From assembly GCA_033795365.1 (NCBI GenBank), contig JARYGU010000018.1, forward strand, positions 1 through 64,000: a DNA stretch of 64,000 nt, written 5' to 3'. Positions 40,461 through 48,692 of the stretch are shown here, in pieces. Each line of letters begins with the position of its first letter. Position 1 is the stretch's first letter. A model generated the notes under the pieces. The model did no database searches. It was not told where the DNA came from and worked only from the letters and a program-made list of their open reading frames with translations. A program made the position numbers and the translations under genes. Source of the DNA: JARYGU01 sp033795365 (GTDB lineage Bacteria; Pseudomonadota; Alphaproteobacteria; Rhizobiales; Rhizobiaceae).

Positions 40461-40484
40461 CCTGAACCCCTCACCGGGTTCAGG
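40461..40484 (+). promoter_or_regulatory. Leader hairpin
   Basis: CCTGAACCC-ctcacc-GGGTTCAGG, a perfect 9-bp stem 62 bp upstream of the next start codon. Confidence 0.55.
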
Positions 40485-40546
40485 TCTTTCCGCGGATGTC
40501 ATCGTCCGCAGGACATGGCTCCGCGCCTTCATCGAAAGGACGCACC

Positions 40547-41239
40547 ATGGCCAACAACTATTATGATGGAACGGGCCTTCTCGTTCTCGATACGGTCACG
40601 CCGATCATCAGGGCGCTTTTCGACGGCTACGCGCTCGATGTCGACTATCCCGGCAGCGGCGACGCATACATCGCCCTCGTCGCCGAATCCAATAGTCCCG
40701 ACTGGGACGACATCATGCAAAACCTGCTGGATCTCGCCGTAGCGCAGAATATTCCGGTGAGCAATCGGGATGAACCGACGATCCAGTCGGTGCTGTGCGA
40801 TTTCATGAGCTTCTTGGGCGTGAGCGATCAAGATCATCTGGCGCAGCTGATGCACCTGATCGAGCATCATAACTTCGACAACGAGGCCGACCTCGAGGAA
40901 CTGTTCCTGATCGCGACCTGCTTCAACGACGGCCATAATCTGACAGCGATAAAGTTCGAGGGTTGCTGGCGTTGCGACAAGCCACGCCTCTTCGAATTCG
41001 GCGGCAACAGCTATTTCATCAGCCGCCGGCTCAATCTCTCCATCGACACCTCCCGCCCCTTGGAGATGTTTGACAATCTGCACCGGGCCCTTGTCGATAA
41101 CGACCTGCCTGCGGCGGCGGCCCTCATCGTCAACGAAATGACGCGCCTGCTCGCCGGCATTGTCGATCCCGATGCCCGGGCGGCACTGCGAGAACTTGTC
41201 GCCGAACGCCTGCTGCATTCCTCGTCACCAGCCCCCTGA
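40547..41239 (+). CDS. ICE protein of unknown function, 230 aa
   Basis: Begins MANNYYDGTGLLVLDTVTPI; acidic, soluble-looking, with a Cys pair in FEGCWRCDKPRLFEFGGN. No catalytic motif recognised. GAAAGGA precedes the ATG at 40547. It stands as its own transcription unit, with repeat copy B and a leader hairpin upstream. Confidence 0.65.
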   Translation: MANNYYDGTGLLVLDTVTPIIRALFDGYALDVDYPGSGDAYIALVAESNSPDWDDIMQNLLDLAVAQNIPVSNRDEPTIQSVLCDFMSFLGVSDQDHLAQLMHLIEHHNFDNEADLEELFLIATCFNDGHNLTAIKFEGCWRCDKPRLFEFGGNSYFISRRLNLSIDTSRPLEMFDNLHRALVDNDLPAAAALIVNEMTRLLAGIVDPDARAALRELVAERLLHSSSPAP

Positions 41240-41318
41240 CCACCGGGGCGTCGTTCTCACCCACCGGGGCCTGCTCCGATCGGGGTGGCCACCGGCCTTG
41301 CTCCTTTGGAGAATTGCC

Positions 41319-42056
41319 ATGACCTCAATCTCGAATCCTTTCGTTCGGGGATATAGAAATCTTCATATCGAGCGGACCCTGGTACTGACGGCCGAGGGCG
41401 ACTCCTCCCTGATCCATGTACCCTTGCATCGCTCGCAGCACGATCTGCCGAGCCACGCATTGCGATCCCGCAAGTGCCTTTTCAACGGCGACTTCGCGCT
41501 CGTCGTCACGGATCGGACGATTCTGCCCGAACTCAGAGCATCATGCAGCGAACGCGGCTATGTCCGCGATGTCGTCTATTCCATCGTCAGCCACGAAGAC
41601 GGTGTTATTCATCACATCGGCGACACCCATGCGCCTAATCTCGCCAAGGAGGTTGTCGAGCGTCTGACCTTCGAGACCGACCGTTACAGCCGGTCCTGGG
41701 AAATCAGCACCGCTCATATCTCCGACGATTCGGCCAACTACCTTGCCGATTTGGCGGATATCGCAACACCGAGCGGCTTCCTGTTCGTCGCGTTCCGCAT
41801 TCCCTACAGTCCCGCCATCGGCGTCAAGCTGATCGCCACCCCCTGGACCGACGAAAACCTGCAGCATGTCGAAGGCATCGACGCCGAGGAGCTGCGGCGG
41901 CAACATCTCGAAAAGGGCATGCCGGCGTCCCTCTCCGACATTCTCCACCTGGCCGCGCTGGCCGATATCCGGTTCCTGATCTTCGATGCCGATGCACCGC
42001 TGCTCGACAGCCTGCCGGTCTATAAAAAAGACGCAGAAACGATCGGCAGCGACTGA
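41319..42056 (+). CDS. ICE protein of unknown function, 245 aa (possibly DUF5983-like)
   Basis: Begins MTSISNPFVRGYRNLHIERT; the C-terminal half contains EISTAHISDDSANYLADLAD and LRFLIF-like RFLIFDADAPLLDSLPVY. The pattern of the last 120 residues reminds me of the DUF5983 family common in such elements, but I am not certain. TTTGGAG precedes the ATG; a terminator follows. Confidence 0.62.
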   Translation: MTSISNPFVRGYRNLHIERTLVLTAEGDSSLIHVPLHRSQHDLPSHALRSRKCLFNGDFALVVTDRTILPELRASCSERGYVRDVVYSIVSHEDGVIHHIGDTHAPNLAKEVVERLTFETDRYSRSWEISTAHISDDSANYLADLADIATPSGFLFVAFRIPYSPAIGVKLIATPWTDENLQHVEGIDAEELRRQHLEKGMPASLSDILHLAALADIRFLIFDADAPLLDSLPVYKKDAETIGSD

Positions 42057-42078
42057 CTACACCACGCTGCGAATTTTG

Positions 42079-42103
42079 AGCCCCTTGCGAGGGGCTTTTT
42101 CTT
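42079..42103 (+). terminator. Rho-independent terminator
   Basis: AGCCCCT-tgcg-AGGGGCT followed by TTTTCTTT. Confidence 0.85.
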
Positions 42104-42183
42104 TGGGAGCCGATCGAATGCGGTGATCGCCGGATGCCGATTGCCGCGTGCCTGACTCAGTTCGGTAATGCCATCTTCACCGC

Positions 42184-42295
42184 ATGTTCGCTGGCGTCGC
42201 CGGCAACATCCCAGGCAGTCGAGACCTTCGAGACTGCGGTGCGGCTCGCCGTTCCGGTCATTTTGTTCGCAGGGCATGCGGCCCGATTGTCCACC
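42184..42295. repeat. Intergenic ICE element, copy D (divergent)
   Basis: TTCGCTGG, CAACATCCCAGGCAG, ACCTTCGAGACTGCGG, GCGGCTCGCCG and GTTCGCAGGGCATGCGG follow the same order as in copy C at 46566-46700; weaker match to copies A and B. Confidence 0.5.
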
Positions 42296-42298
42296 CCT

Positions 42299-42317
42299 CA
42301 AGGGATCATCTCCCTTG
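42299..42317 (+). promoter_or_regulatory. Leader hairpin
   Basis: CAAGGGA-tcatc-TCCCTTG, 36 bp before the next start codon, followed by a C/T-rich stretch and AAGGGAG. Confidence 0.5.
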
Positions 42318-42353
42318 TGGGCGGGGTCCCTTTTTTCCCAAGGGAGTCACCCC

Positions 42354-43145
42354 ATGGATCATGCAGCTATTCGCACGCAGTTGCCGACGCTTGTTGCGTC
42401 CCACCTTCCGCGCAACGCTCGCCGCTACAAATATCGCATCTTCGACGGGCAGCCGCAGGAATCGTCCCTCGGTTTCCGTGTCGACCCCCAGCCTTTCGAG
42501 GGCAAGGTGATCGCCACGACCGACGACGCCATCGTCGTCCAGACCGGCCGCACGCAGTTCGCGGTGGTCGACCGGACCCTTGCAACCGAAGTGCCCGCAG
42601 CGGGTACGAAGGTGCTGATCAAACCCTATGCCCGTCGGCGGTTCGACGGCAAGCGTGCGGACACGCCGGAGGTGCGCACCGAATATAGCTCGGACGGCAC
42701 CCCCTATACCGTGAAGAGCATGATCCTAGGTTCCGCGCCGGCAAAGCTGCCGATCCCGGAACCCCGTTGCCCGGAACTGCGCGATCTCATCGAGCAGTTG
42801 GAGAAGCTGCCGGCTCCGGACGGCTTCCGCACCATCACCCACATGCTGGTGGATGCCGGCGCGAAGGATTTCGCATGGGTCGATCCGAAGCCGGGCGACA
42901 TCATCAGGACGCCGCCGTCGATCAGCTTCACCGTCGACACCGCGAAGTTCAAGGGGCGCGTCACCGTGCTCTACGATCGCGGCGCCGACGTCTATGTCGT
43001 CGAGCTTCAGGATGGCGAAGAGCGCATTGACAACGTCTACTTCGACACGCTCGGGGCGACGCTGGCGAGCCTCATCGACGACGGCACCTGGCGTCTGATC
43101 CAGGTCGAGGTTCTTTCACCCGGCCGCGGGCAGACCCGTCACTGA
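42354..43145 (+). CDS. Conserved ICE protein of unknown function, 263 aa
   Basis: Begins MDHAAIRTQLPTLVASHLPR. The repeated theme FEGKVIATTDDAIVVQTGRT and FKGRVTVLYDRGADVYVVEL suggests two small beta-barrel domains, like KfrB-type modules of plasmid proteins. ITHMLVDAGAKDFAWVDP lies between. I recognise the overall pattern from ICEs but no function. AAGGGAG precedes the ATG at 42354. Confidence 0.68.
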   Translation: MDHAAIRTQLPTLVASHLPRNARRYKYRIFDGQPQESSLGFRVDPQPFEGKVIATTDDAIVVQTGRTQFAVVDRTLATEVPAAGTKVLIKPYARRRFDGKRADTPEVRTEYSSDGTPYTVKSMILGSAPAKLPIPEPRCPELRDLIEQLEKLPAPDGFRTITHMLVDAGAKDFAWVDPKPGDIIRTPPSISFTVDTAKFKGRVTVLYDRGADVYVVELQDGEERIDNVYFDTLGATLASLIDDGTWRLIQVEVLSPGRGQTRH

Positions 43146-43175
43146 TCCCCGGATTGCCCTCATTCGTCACATCAG

Positions 43176-43200
43176 GTTTCCCGTCCTCGCGGCGGGAAAC
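43176..43200 (+). promoter_or_regulatory. Leader hairpin
   Basis: GTTTCCCG pairs with CGGGAAAC (8 bp), 65 bp upstream of the DUF3085 gene. Confidence 0.5.
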
Positions 43201-43265
43201 CACTTTCTCGCAGGCTCATCCCTGGTGGAACGCCTGCCTTCTTTCCTCAGAAAGTGGAGATCATC

Positions 43266-43622
43266 ATGCTGCGCTTCAGAAACGCCGACTTGCGGCCTGT
43301 CATCACCGAAGCCCTGGAAAACAAGTGCAAGCTTGTCCTCGTCAAGGACCAGGGCGTCTATTTCATGTCCGAGCGCGGGGAGCAAACACCCCAAGGACGG
43401 CGGAAGCTGCTCGCCTACGCGGTCGGCTGCAACCCGGACATCGATCCCTTTGACGACTGGTGGGAACTGGCCCGCACCGAACTCGGCGGCGATGACTTCG
43501 CCGAATACCTCGATCCGGCCAACGCCGTCTTCCAGCGAATTCTCGCCAGCAAGGACGATCTTCAGGTGACGGCCACGGAGAAGCATCTGACGATCGAGGT
43601 GTCTCCGGTCCAGGAAACCTGA
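43266..43622 (+). CDS. DUF3085-type ICE protein
   Basis: A 118-aa protein: MLRFRNADLRPVITEALENK then KLVLVKDQGVYFMSERG and DPFDDWWELARTELGGDDF match the DUF3085 family of conjugative elements. ATG at 43266 fits the family start; GTGGAGA lies upstream. Function unknown. Confidence 0.75.
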   Translation: MLRFRNADLRPVITEALENKCKLVLVKDQGVYFMSERGEQTPQGRRKLLAYAVGCNPDIDPFDDWWELARTELGGDDFAEYLDPANAVFQRILASKDDLQVTATEKHLTIEVSPVQET

Positions 43623-43656
43623 GCCAGCAAATCTACCCTTCACCGATTATTTGCCT

Positions 43657-43674
43657 GCACGCCTGACGGCGTGC
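43657..43674 (+). terminator. Probable terminator after the DUF3085 gene
   Basis: GCACGCC-tgac-GGCGTGC, followed by GGGTTCCTTTG; the T-run is weak. Confidence 0.55.
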
Positions 43675-43799
43675 GGGTTCCTTTGCGCGTTTGCGGTCGG
43701 ACAAGGTGGTCGCCTGATGGGAGCGACATCGCCTCACATTGCCGCCAAAGATTGATGGAAGAACGTCAAGCCTGGAGAGGAATTGAAGGAGCGGGATGA

Positions 43800-44210
43800 A
43801 TGGCGAAAGAACCGAACGCGATCGATGTTCAGGTCGGGGACAAGATCAGAATGCGCCGCCGTGTACTCGGCATCAGCCAGGAAAAGCTGGGCTCGGCATT
43901 GGGTGTCACCTTCCAGCAGGTTCAGAAATACGAGAAAGGGACGAACAGGGTCAGCGCCAGCCGACTCCAGCAGATCTCAGACGTCTTGAATGTGCCGCCG
44001 TCGTATTTTTTTGCCGGCGAAGCGGGAACGATCCGCGAGGATGCCCCGGCCGAGGATGGCATCGCCAGCTTCATCTCGTCCCGCGAAGGTCTCGACCTCA
44101 ACATCGCCTTTGCCCGGATCGATTCGCCCGCCCTGCGAAGAAAGATCGTCGGCCTTGTGACAGCGCTCGCCGACAGCGCGGACAGTCAGGCCGAAACGGA
44201 ACTGACCTGA
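43800..44210 (+). CDS. XRE-family helix-turn-helix regulator
   Basis: A 136-aa regulator. The Cro/C1 helix-turn-helix spans about residues 10-65 (VGDKIRMRRRVLGISQEKLG, ALGVTFQQVQKYEKGTNRVS, ASRLQQISDVLNVP). The short C-terminal part ends acidic. Rhizobial proteins of this shape are common; the target here is unknown. Confidence 0.87.
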   Translation: MAKEPNAIDVQVGDKIRMRRRVLGISQEKLGSALGVTFQQVQKYEKGTNRVSASRLQQISDVLNVPPSYFFAGEAGTIREDAPAEDGIASFISSREGLDLNIAFARIDSPALRRKIVGLVTALADSADSQAETELT

Positions 44211-44261
44211 GCCCCTTCGTACCGCTGGCCCAATCGTCCCGGCAACCAGCCACCTCCTGCT

Positions 44262-44945
44262 TCAGGAGTGTCCGATGAACGGCTTCTCGCGAATGAAGCC
44301 CCCGCTTTCCAACGTGTCGAGGATGAAGGCGGCGACCTCGTCACGGGTGATCGACCTCAGCTGCAGGTCCCGCGGGATTTCCGTGCAGACGCGCCATGGC
44401 CCAGCGCCGGCTTTCGACGTGAACGGAGCCGGGCGAACGATCGTCCAGTCCAGGCCGGAGCGCTCGATGATCGTCTCCTGGCGATCCTTGTCGGTGTAGC
44501 GGTTTCGGGTGAAGAGCGGGTAGACGACCCAGTTGTAGAACCACCCGCCATGGCCCCGCGTATCGCCAGCGCCGATGCCAGTGATTGCGACGAGGCGTTT
44601 GATCCCGTCGTCCTGCATGGCGGCCACGACAGCTTTGGTCGTATCGGAGAACAACGTTGTCTTGCCGATGCTATCGACGCCGGTGCAGAGGATCACGGCA
44701 TCATGCCCGGCAAGATGCTGCTTCAGGAAGGCCTCGTCGGTCGGAGCGCCCACAATCACACGGAGGGACGATGTTTCGGCAAGCTTACCCTGGCTACGCG
44801 TCTGGGCGGTAATCTGATGCCCGCGTTTGACGGCCTGCTCCAGCAATCGGGAGCCGACGCCGCCAGAGGCGCCGAGGACAAACAGTCGGAGCGCCTGCGG
44901 TTGGAAGATCGGACCGTTGTCCGGTCGGTGGAGGGGTTCCGTCAT
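44262..44945 (-). CDS. NAD(P)-binding, NmrA/SDR-like epimerase-type protein
   Basis: A 227-aa atypical short-chain dehydrogenase: LRLFVLGASGGVGSRLLEQA (dinucleotide-binding, about residue 22), DAVILCTGVDSIGKTTLFSD, and RSGLDWTIVRPAPFT near residue 170. The family covers redox sensors and epimerases; substrate unknown. ATG at 44945 follows GAGGAGCGAG. Divergent from the small LexA-box genes, with 100 bp between this start and the box. Confidence 0.8.
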   Translation of the reverse strand: MTEPLHRPDNGPIFQPQALRLFVLGASGGVGSRLLEQAVKRGHQITAQTRSQGKLAETSSLRVIVGAPTDEAFLKQHLAGHDAVILCTGVDSIGKTTLFSDTTKAVVAAMQDDGIKRLVAITGIGAGDTRGHGGWFYNWVVYPLFTRNRYTDKDRQETIIERSGLDWTIVRPAPFTSKAGAGPWRVCTEIPRDLQLRSITRDEVAAFILDTLESGGFIREKPFIGHS

Positions 44946-45044
44946 CTCGCTCCTCTGCCTTTCCAATCAACCTAGCACGTCGCACTGTCGCGTCTTCCCC
45001 CCGTACACGGTTGAACCGCCTCTTGACTCCTCGTCGCAAAATGA

Positions 45045-45059
45045 GAACATATAGGGAAC
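45045..45059 (+). promoter_or_regulatory. LexA (SOS) box, alphaproteobacterial type
   Basis: GAACATATAGGGAAC is GAAC-N7-GAAC, the reverse complement of the alphaproteobacterial LexA site GTTC-N7-GTTC. It stands just before the small gene pair and downstream of a TTGACT (-35-like, 45023-45028), where LexA could block transcription. Confidence 0.68.
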
Positions 45060-45072
45060 AATGGAGGTTGCC

Positions 45073-45240
45073 ATGCACGCCGACAGCATTGAAAGAGCCC
45101 TTGCCGAAGTCGCCGCCTGCCGCGCACTGAGGGAAAAACAACTTGCCCTTCGCGCAGAAAACCAGCGCAAGCTGGAAGCGGTCGCGAAGCCGCTCTACGT
45201 CCTCAAAAGCAAGAAGCAACTGGAGCTGCGCCTTCAATGA
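45073..45240 (+). CDS. Small helical protein, 55 aa, SOS-controlled candidate
   Basis: Begins MHADSIERALAEVAACRALR, rich in Ala, Arg and Glu and probably one coiled-coil helix. ATG at 45073 is chosen over 45061 because GGAGG then lies at correct spacing. The stop overlaps the next start (ATGA). Not recognised. Confidence 0.55.
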   Translation: MHADSIERALAEVAACRALREKQLALRAENQRKLEAVAKPLYVLKSKKQLELRLQ

Positions 45241-45422
45241 ACAAAGCGCATCAACGACAACCGATCGCGCGAGACGAAGCCATCGAGATTCTTCGGCTTC
45301 ATGACGGTGATGCCGTTGAAGCGCTGCGGACGCTGATTGCGGAACGCGACGCCGTCGAGGAGCGGCTCGCCATTGCAACGCTGGTGATGGGGCGCGGTTT
45401 TACGCGGGGCTGGCGGCCGTAG
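45237..45422 (+). CDS. Small protein, 61 aa, second gene of the SOS-type pair
   Basis: Begins MNKAHQRQPIARDEAIEILR; helical with EALRTLIAERDAVEERLAIA. Translationally coupled to the 55-aa gene by a 4-bp overlap. No domain recognised. Confidence 0.55.
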   Translation: MNKAHQRQPIARDEAIEILRLHDGDAVEALRTLIAERDAVEERLAIATLVMGRGFTRGWRP

Positions 45423-45524
45423 CGCGAGCCCGCATTTCTGCATCACCGACCTGCGCACATCGAACGACTTGCGGTTCCTCCACCGAATTCGTGCGCCATC
45501 GCGCGGCAATGGCCTCGTCAGCAG

Positions 45525-46349
45525 CTATTGCGGAAAGTCGAAAGCGAAGAAGTTGCGTGTTTTCTTATGACTATTTGCCGCCATCACCTCCGAGAAGTGG
45601 TGGTGGTGAACGCCTTCGCTCATCATCGATACATAGTAGCTCAACTTGGCCTGATAGGCGCCGTCTCGATCACTGAGCCCCTTACCTCGCCGGAACCGCC
45701 ACCATTGATGGTCGATCCATCCGTGCAGCTTCCAGAATCGATAGTTGAAGATATTGACGATCGGATCACCCAGATTGATGTCGCTGGTTCCATCCGACCA
45801 TCTGTTGTGAAGGTAGTTATGCAAGCCGGCCGCCTGATCCGTCGTTCTTCTGAACGGATCACCGGGCACCGGACGCATGGCCGTTTGTATGAACAGCCCC
45901 AACTCGTCGTCCGAAGCAAACTCCGAAGCCCGCGCTTCGATGCGGGTGATGGCCTCGCTCATCTTCGGGTGAAACGCTTCCTTGGCCGGGTTCGGGAGCG
46001 GATCGGGGACGACCGGATCGTCCGGATCGGCATTGTCTTGCGGAGGCGTATTCCATCCTCGCAGATAATTGATCGATTGAGGGAAATTGTCAGCCAGGAG
46101 TTGGAGCATCGCCCGGTGCATGAAGAGGAAATCCTCCCCGTTACCCGATTCTCCCTCCTGCAACGGGGACCGGGCCCAGCCTTTCGCCTCGGCTTCTGCG
46201 ACAGCCTCGGGAAAGCTCGGTTCGCCCCTGTCCGCGAGCGCATGAAACCAGTCCCACCGCCGCTCGAAATGCCATTGGTCGTGGTGGGCACCCCAACCAA
46301 GCTCCATCATCCAGGAGATCATGTCTTCCGGCATGCGTTCGTCAGCCAT
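45525..46349 (-). CDS. Tyrosinase-like dicopper-family protein
   Basis: A 274-aa protein. FLFMHRAMLQLLADNF resembles the CuA helix of tyrosinases (FLpWHRayl). LHNYLHNRWSDG, GDPIVN and RFWKLHGWIDHQWWRF resemble the CuB region (HN..H, DP, LHH..vDr.W). The last site reads LHG where tyrosinases have LHH, so one copper ligand may be replaced. TTAGGAGGGAG precedes the ATG. No signal peptide. Could be a phenol oxidase, a divergent copper protein or an inactive relative. Confidence 0.6.
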   Translation of the reverse strand: MADERMPEDMISWMMELGWGAHHDQWHFERRWDWFHALADRGEPSFPEAVAEAEAKGWARSPLQEGESGNGEDFLFMHRAMLQLLADNFPQSINYLRGWNTPPQDNADPDDPVVPDPLPNPAKEAFHPKMSEAITRIEARASEFASDDELGLFIQTAMRPVPGDPFRRTTDQAAGLHNYLHNRWSDGTSDINLGDPIVNIFNYRFWKLHGWIDHQWWRFRRGKGLSDRDGAYQAKLSYYVSMMSEGVHHHHFSEVMAANSHKKTRNFFAFDFPQ

Positions 46350-46813
46350 AGCTCCCTCCTAAGAACTACCGTCAGTCGAAACTGCCCCCGCTACGAGGGC
46401 TTCAACGTCTTTCAAGCCTGTAATACGGTCTAGCACATTCAACCACAGCTAGAAAGATCGAGCGCTGCCCATTGAGGAAGGGCATGGTTCTGTCGGAAAA
46501 TCGGGATGCAGATCGAAACCGTTTTCCGATGGCCCCCGGCATTCATCGGTGCAACGCTTCCCCCGTATCTCGCTGACTTTGTCGGCGACATGCCCAGGTA
46601 GCCACGATCTTCAAGGCTACGGCGCGGCTTCGGCCGTGTGATCGTCCAGTTCGCTCAGGCATCCTCGGCGGACATCCGCCCTGATCGGCGGTGATGCCAT
46701 CCTGATCGTTGCGGGATCCTTCATGATCCACCAACCAACCCGCGCGGGGGTTACACACCTCCCGCGGGGTCGGTGTGTCTCCGCATTCTTGTCCTCAAGT
46801 CTGGAGATCCACC
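46350..46813. other. Intergenic region with repeat copy and leader hairpin
   Basis: 464 bp without a supported gene. It contains intergenic element copy C (46566-46700) and a 6-bp leader hairpin CGCGGG/CCCGCG (46743-46766) before the DUF3577 gene. Confidence 0.55.
46566..46700. repeat. Intergenic ICE element, copy C
   Basis: TCGCTGA, ACATGCCCAGGTAG, TTCAAGGCTACGGCGCGG, CAGTTCGCTCAGGCATC and GGCGGAC align in order with copies A and B. It lies upstream of the DUF3577 gene. Confidence 0.6.
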
Positions 46814-47392
46814 ATGACCAATTCGTCCGAACGGTCGTTCTTCGACCTGCACATCACGGGTATCGGCTATCTCAATCGCATCCGCGAAGTGACGCCGAAA
46901 AAAGGCGCTGCGTTCCTCGCCTGCGAGATCGCGGCCCTCAATGGTCCGAGCGACGACGTCTCCTACGTGCGTTTCGACACGCGCGTATCGGGCGCCGACG
47001 CTCAGCATCTCGTTCGTCGCTGCATCGAAGCCGTAGAGGCGGAGAAGAAGGTGATGATCGGGTTCCGCCTTGGCGACCTCTGGACCGACACGTTTACCTA
47101 TTCCAAGGGAAAGCGCGCCGGCGAGCAGGGTGTCAGCCTGAAGGCCCGCCTGCTGTTCATCAGCTGGATCAGGGTCGACGGAATCGAGAAGTACAAGGCC
47201 GAGCCGAAGCCGGCCGAGACGGAACAGGGTGCCGACGAAACCGAAACCTCCCCCTCCCCCGAGGAAAAGCCGGTTTCCAAAGCTACCTCTCCCAAGGCAA
47301 AGGCTGCCTCGCCCAGGGCAGCCAAGCCTTCCTCCGAACCGGCCGATGACGCCGCCGATGCGCGAGCACCGGCTATGGCCGAGTCCTTCTGA
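46814..47392 (+). CDS. DUF3577/STY4534-family ICE replication protein
   Basis: A 192-aa protein: FFDLHITGIGYLNRIREVTP, GAAFLACEIAALNGPSDDVS, YVRFDTRVSGADAQHLVRRC and VMIGFRLGDLWTDTFTYSKG match the STY4534 family closely; the C-terminal 65 residues are a Pro/Ala/Glu-rich tail. These proteins resemble SSB-like OB folds. CTGGAGA precedes the ATG. Confidence 0.85.
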   Translation: MTNSSERSFFDLHITGIGYLNRIREVTPKKGAAFLACEIAALNGPSDDVSYVRFDTRVSGADAQHLVRRCIEAVEAEKKVMIGFRLGDLWTDTFTYSKGKRAGEQGVSLKARLLFISWIRVDGIEKYKAEPKPAETEQGADETETSPSPEEKPVSKATSPKAKAASPRAAKPSSEPADDAADARAPAMAESF

Positions 47393-47432
47393 TCACATAG
47401 CTTCGCTTTAGCGGAGCCTCCTTCTCCCCCGG

Positions 47433-47472
47433 TCGCGCGCCGCTGCTTTGCCCTCACGGCGGCGGCGCGCGA
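47433..47472 (+). promoter_or_regulatory. Leader hairpin
   Basis: TCGCGCGCCGC pairs perfectly with GCGGCGCGCGA (11 bp), 26 bp before the DUF3275 start; the strongest of the series. Confidence 0.6.
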
Positions 47473-47498
47473 TCGTTCCTTCTCACGAGGAGCGATCC

Positions 47499-48107
47499 AT
47501 GATCACAATCCCCGGCCAATTGGCCATCCGCACCATCCATGGCCGAAACGGCGCCTTCAATGTCGGGCGCCTTGCCACCAGCATCGGCGAATTCGTGGTG
47601 AAGAACCCCGAACTCGACCAGTACGACGAAGGCAAATACGACGGCGACTTCGTCATCACAGAGATCCGCCCCTCGACCTATACCACCAACGGGCGGATGG
47701 TCATCGAAATCCGCGCCCATATCGGCGAGATGACCCTGTCCAGCATCGACGCGCTCAGCGGAGACGAAGCAAGCCGCCTCTCGCCGCATGAAGTCGACCC
47801 GATCGATGAGGAGGCCTCGGCACCCGCACCTGTCGCAAAGGCTCCGGCCCGAACGAAGGCACGTAGCCCGCACGATCCTCTCGTCGATACGACACCGTTC
47901 GGCGCCGAACCGGCCAAGCCGGCAGCAAACACATCCTCCGATACGGACGATGCAGCCCTGTTCGGCACGCTCTGGCCGCTCGGCGACATCGTCAAGCTCG
48001 ATGCCACAGTCGACCGGCGCCTGCTGCGCGAGCAGAGGGACCGACTCAATCAGCTCGGTTACGAGTTCAAGCCGCTCACGCAGGATTGGCACCGCGCCCA
48101 GCCCTGA
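47499..48107 (+). CDS. DUF3275-type ICE protein
   Basis: A 202-aa protein: ITIPGQLAIRTIHGRNGAFN, VGRLATSIGEFVVKNPELDQ and YDEGKYDGDFVITEIRPSTY match DUF3275, a beta-rich domain of these elements; an acidic linker and a short conserved C-terminus (LNQLGYEFKPLTQDWHR) follow. ACGAGGAGC precedes the ATG. Confidence 0.82.
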   Translation: MITIPGQLAIRTIHGRNGAFNVGRLATSIGEFVVKNPELDQYDEGKYDGDFVITEIRPSTYTTNGRMVIEIRAHIGEMTLSSIDALSGDEASRLSPHEVDPIDEEASAPAPVAKAPARTKARSPHDPLVDTTPFGAEPAKPAANTSSDTDDAALFGTLWPLGDIVKLDATVDRRLLREQRDRLNQLGYEFKPLTQDWHRAQP

Positions 48108-48196
48108 CTTCACCTGTCGATCCGATCGACGTTCCGCCACCCGCCGGGGTTCCTGCCCCGAAGGGAGGACTCCGGCCTATTGCCAGGAGAACCCTC

Positions 48197-48613
48197 ATGG
48201 GCTGGACATTTTCGAACTGGAACCGAAACGAGCTGATCCAGCTGCTCGTCGAAACCAGCGAGACCGACACGCATCGCTACGAGACTCTCGCCTATACCGT
48301 ACGGGACAACGTGCTGTGGTCGGTCGTTCAATGCTTGCCGAAATCGCCGGCAGGCGCCCAACCTCCCGCGGAGGTGCCCACCACCTTCATCGGCTGCACG
48401 CTGCTGGAGCGATCGAGCGGCTGGTGGGGATACAAGGCCATGAAGGAGGAAGGACATCCCTTCTACTACAATTGCCCGCTTCGCTATCTGAAGATGGCGC
48501 CCGAGCAGTCCCCCGCCTGGCGGGAGGGTGTCCGGACCTATCATGCCAGACGCCGCGCCTCGCCCCTTCCGGTCAGCGCGCTTCCCGTCGGCCAGCCGGT
48601 CTTCCTCGCCTGA
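48197..48613 (+). CDS. ICE protein of unknown function, 138 aa
   Basis: Begins MGWTFSNWNRNELIQLLVET. Tryptophan- and tyrosine-rich middle (SSGWWGYKAMKEEGHPFYYN, CPLRYLKMAP). The pattern is known to me from conjugative elements but has no assigned function. CCAGGAGAA precedes the ATG at 48197; leader hairpin CGGGG-ttcctg-CCCCG at 48145-48160. Confidence 0.7.
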   Translation: MGWTFSNWNRNELIQLLVETSETDTHRYETLAYTVRDNVLWSVVQCLPKSPAGAQPPAEVPTTFIGCTLLERSSGWWGYKAMKEEGHPFYYNCPLRYLKMAPEQSPAWREGVRTYHARRRASPLPVSALPVGQPVFLA

Positions 48614-48692
48614 TCGGCATTCTTCATCAACCCCTTGGGGCACGACATCGCACCGACGGGCGGTGTCGTTCCTCATTTTCCGAGGACACACC

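Noticed and set aside
45528..46433. Plus-strand frame of about 300 codons
   Set aside because: The minus-strand frame has a strong ribosome-binding site and tyrosinase-like motifs; the plus frame has neither.
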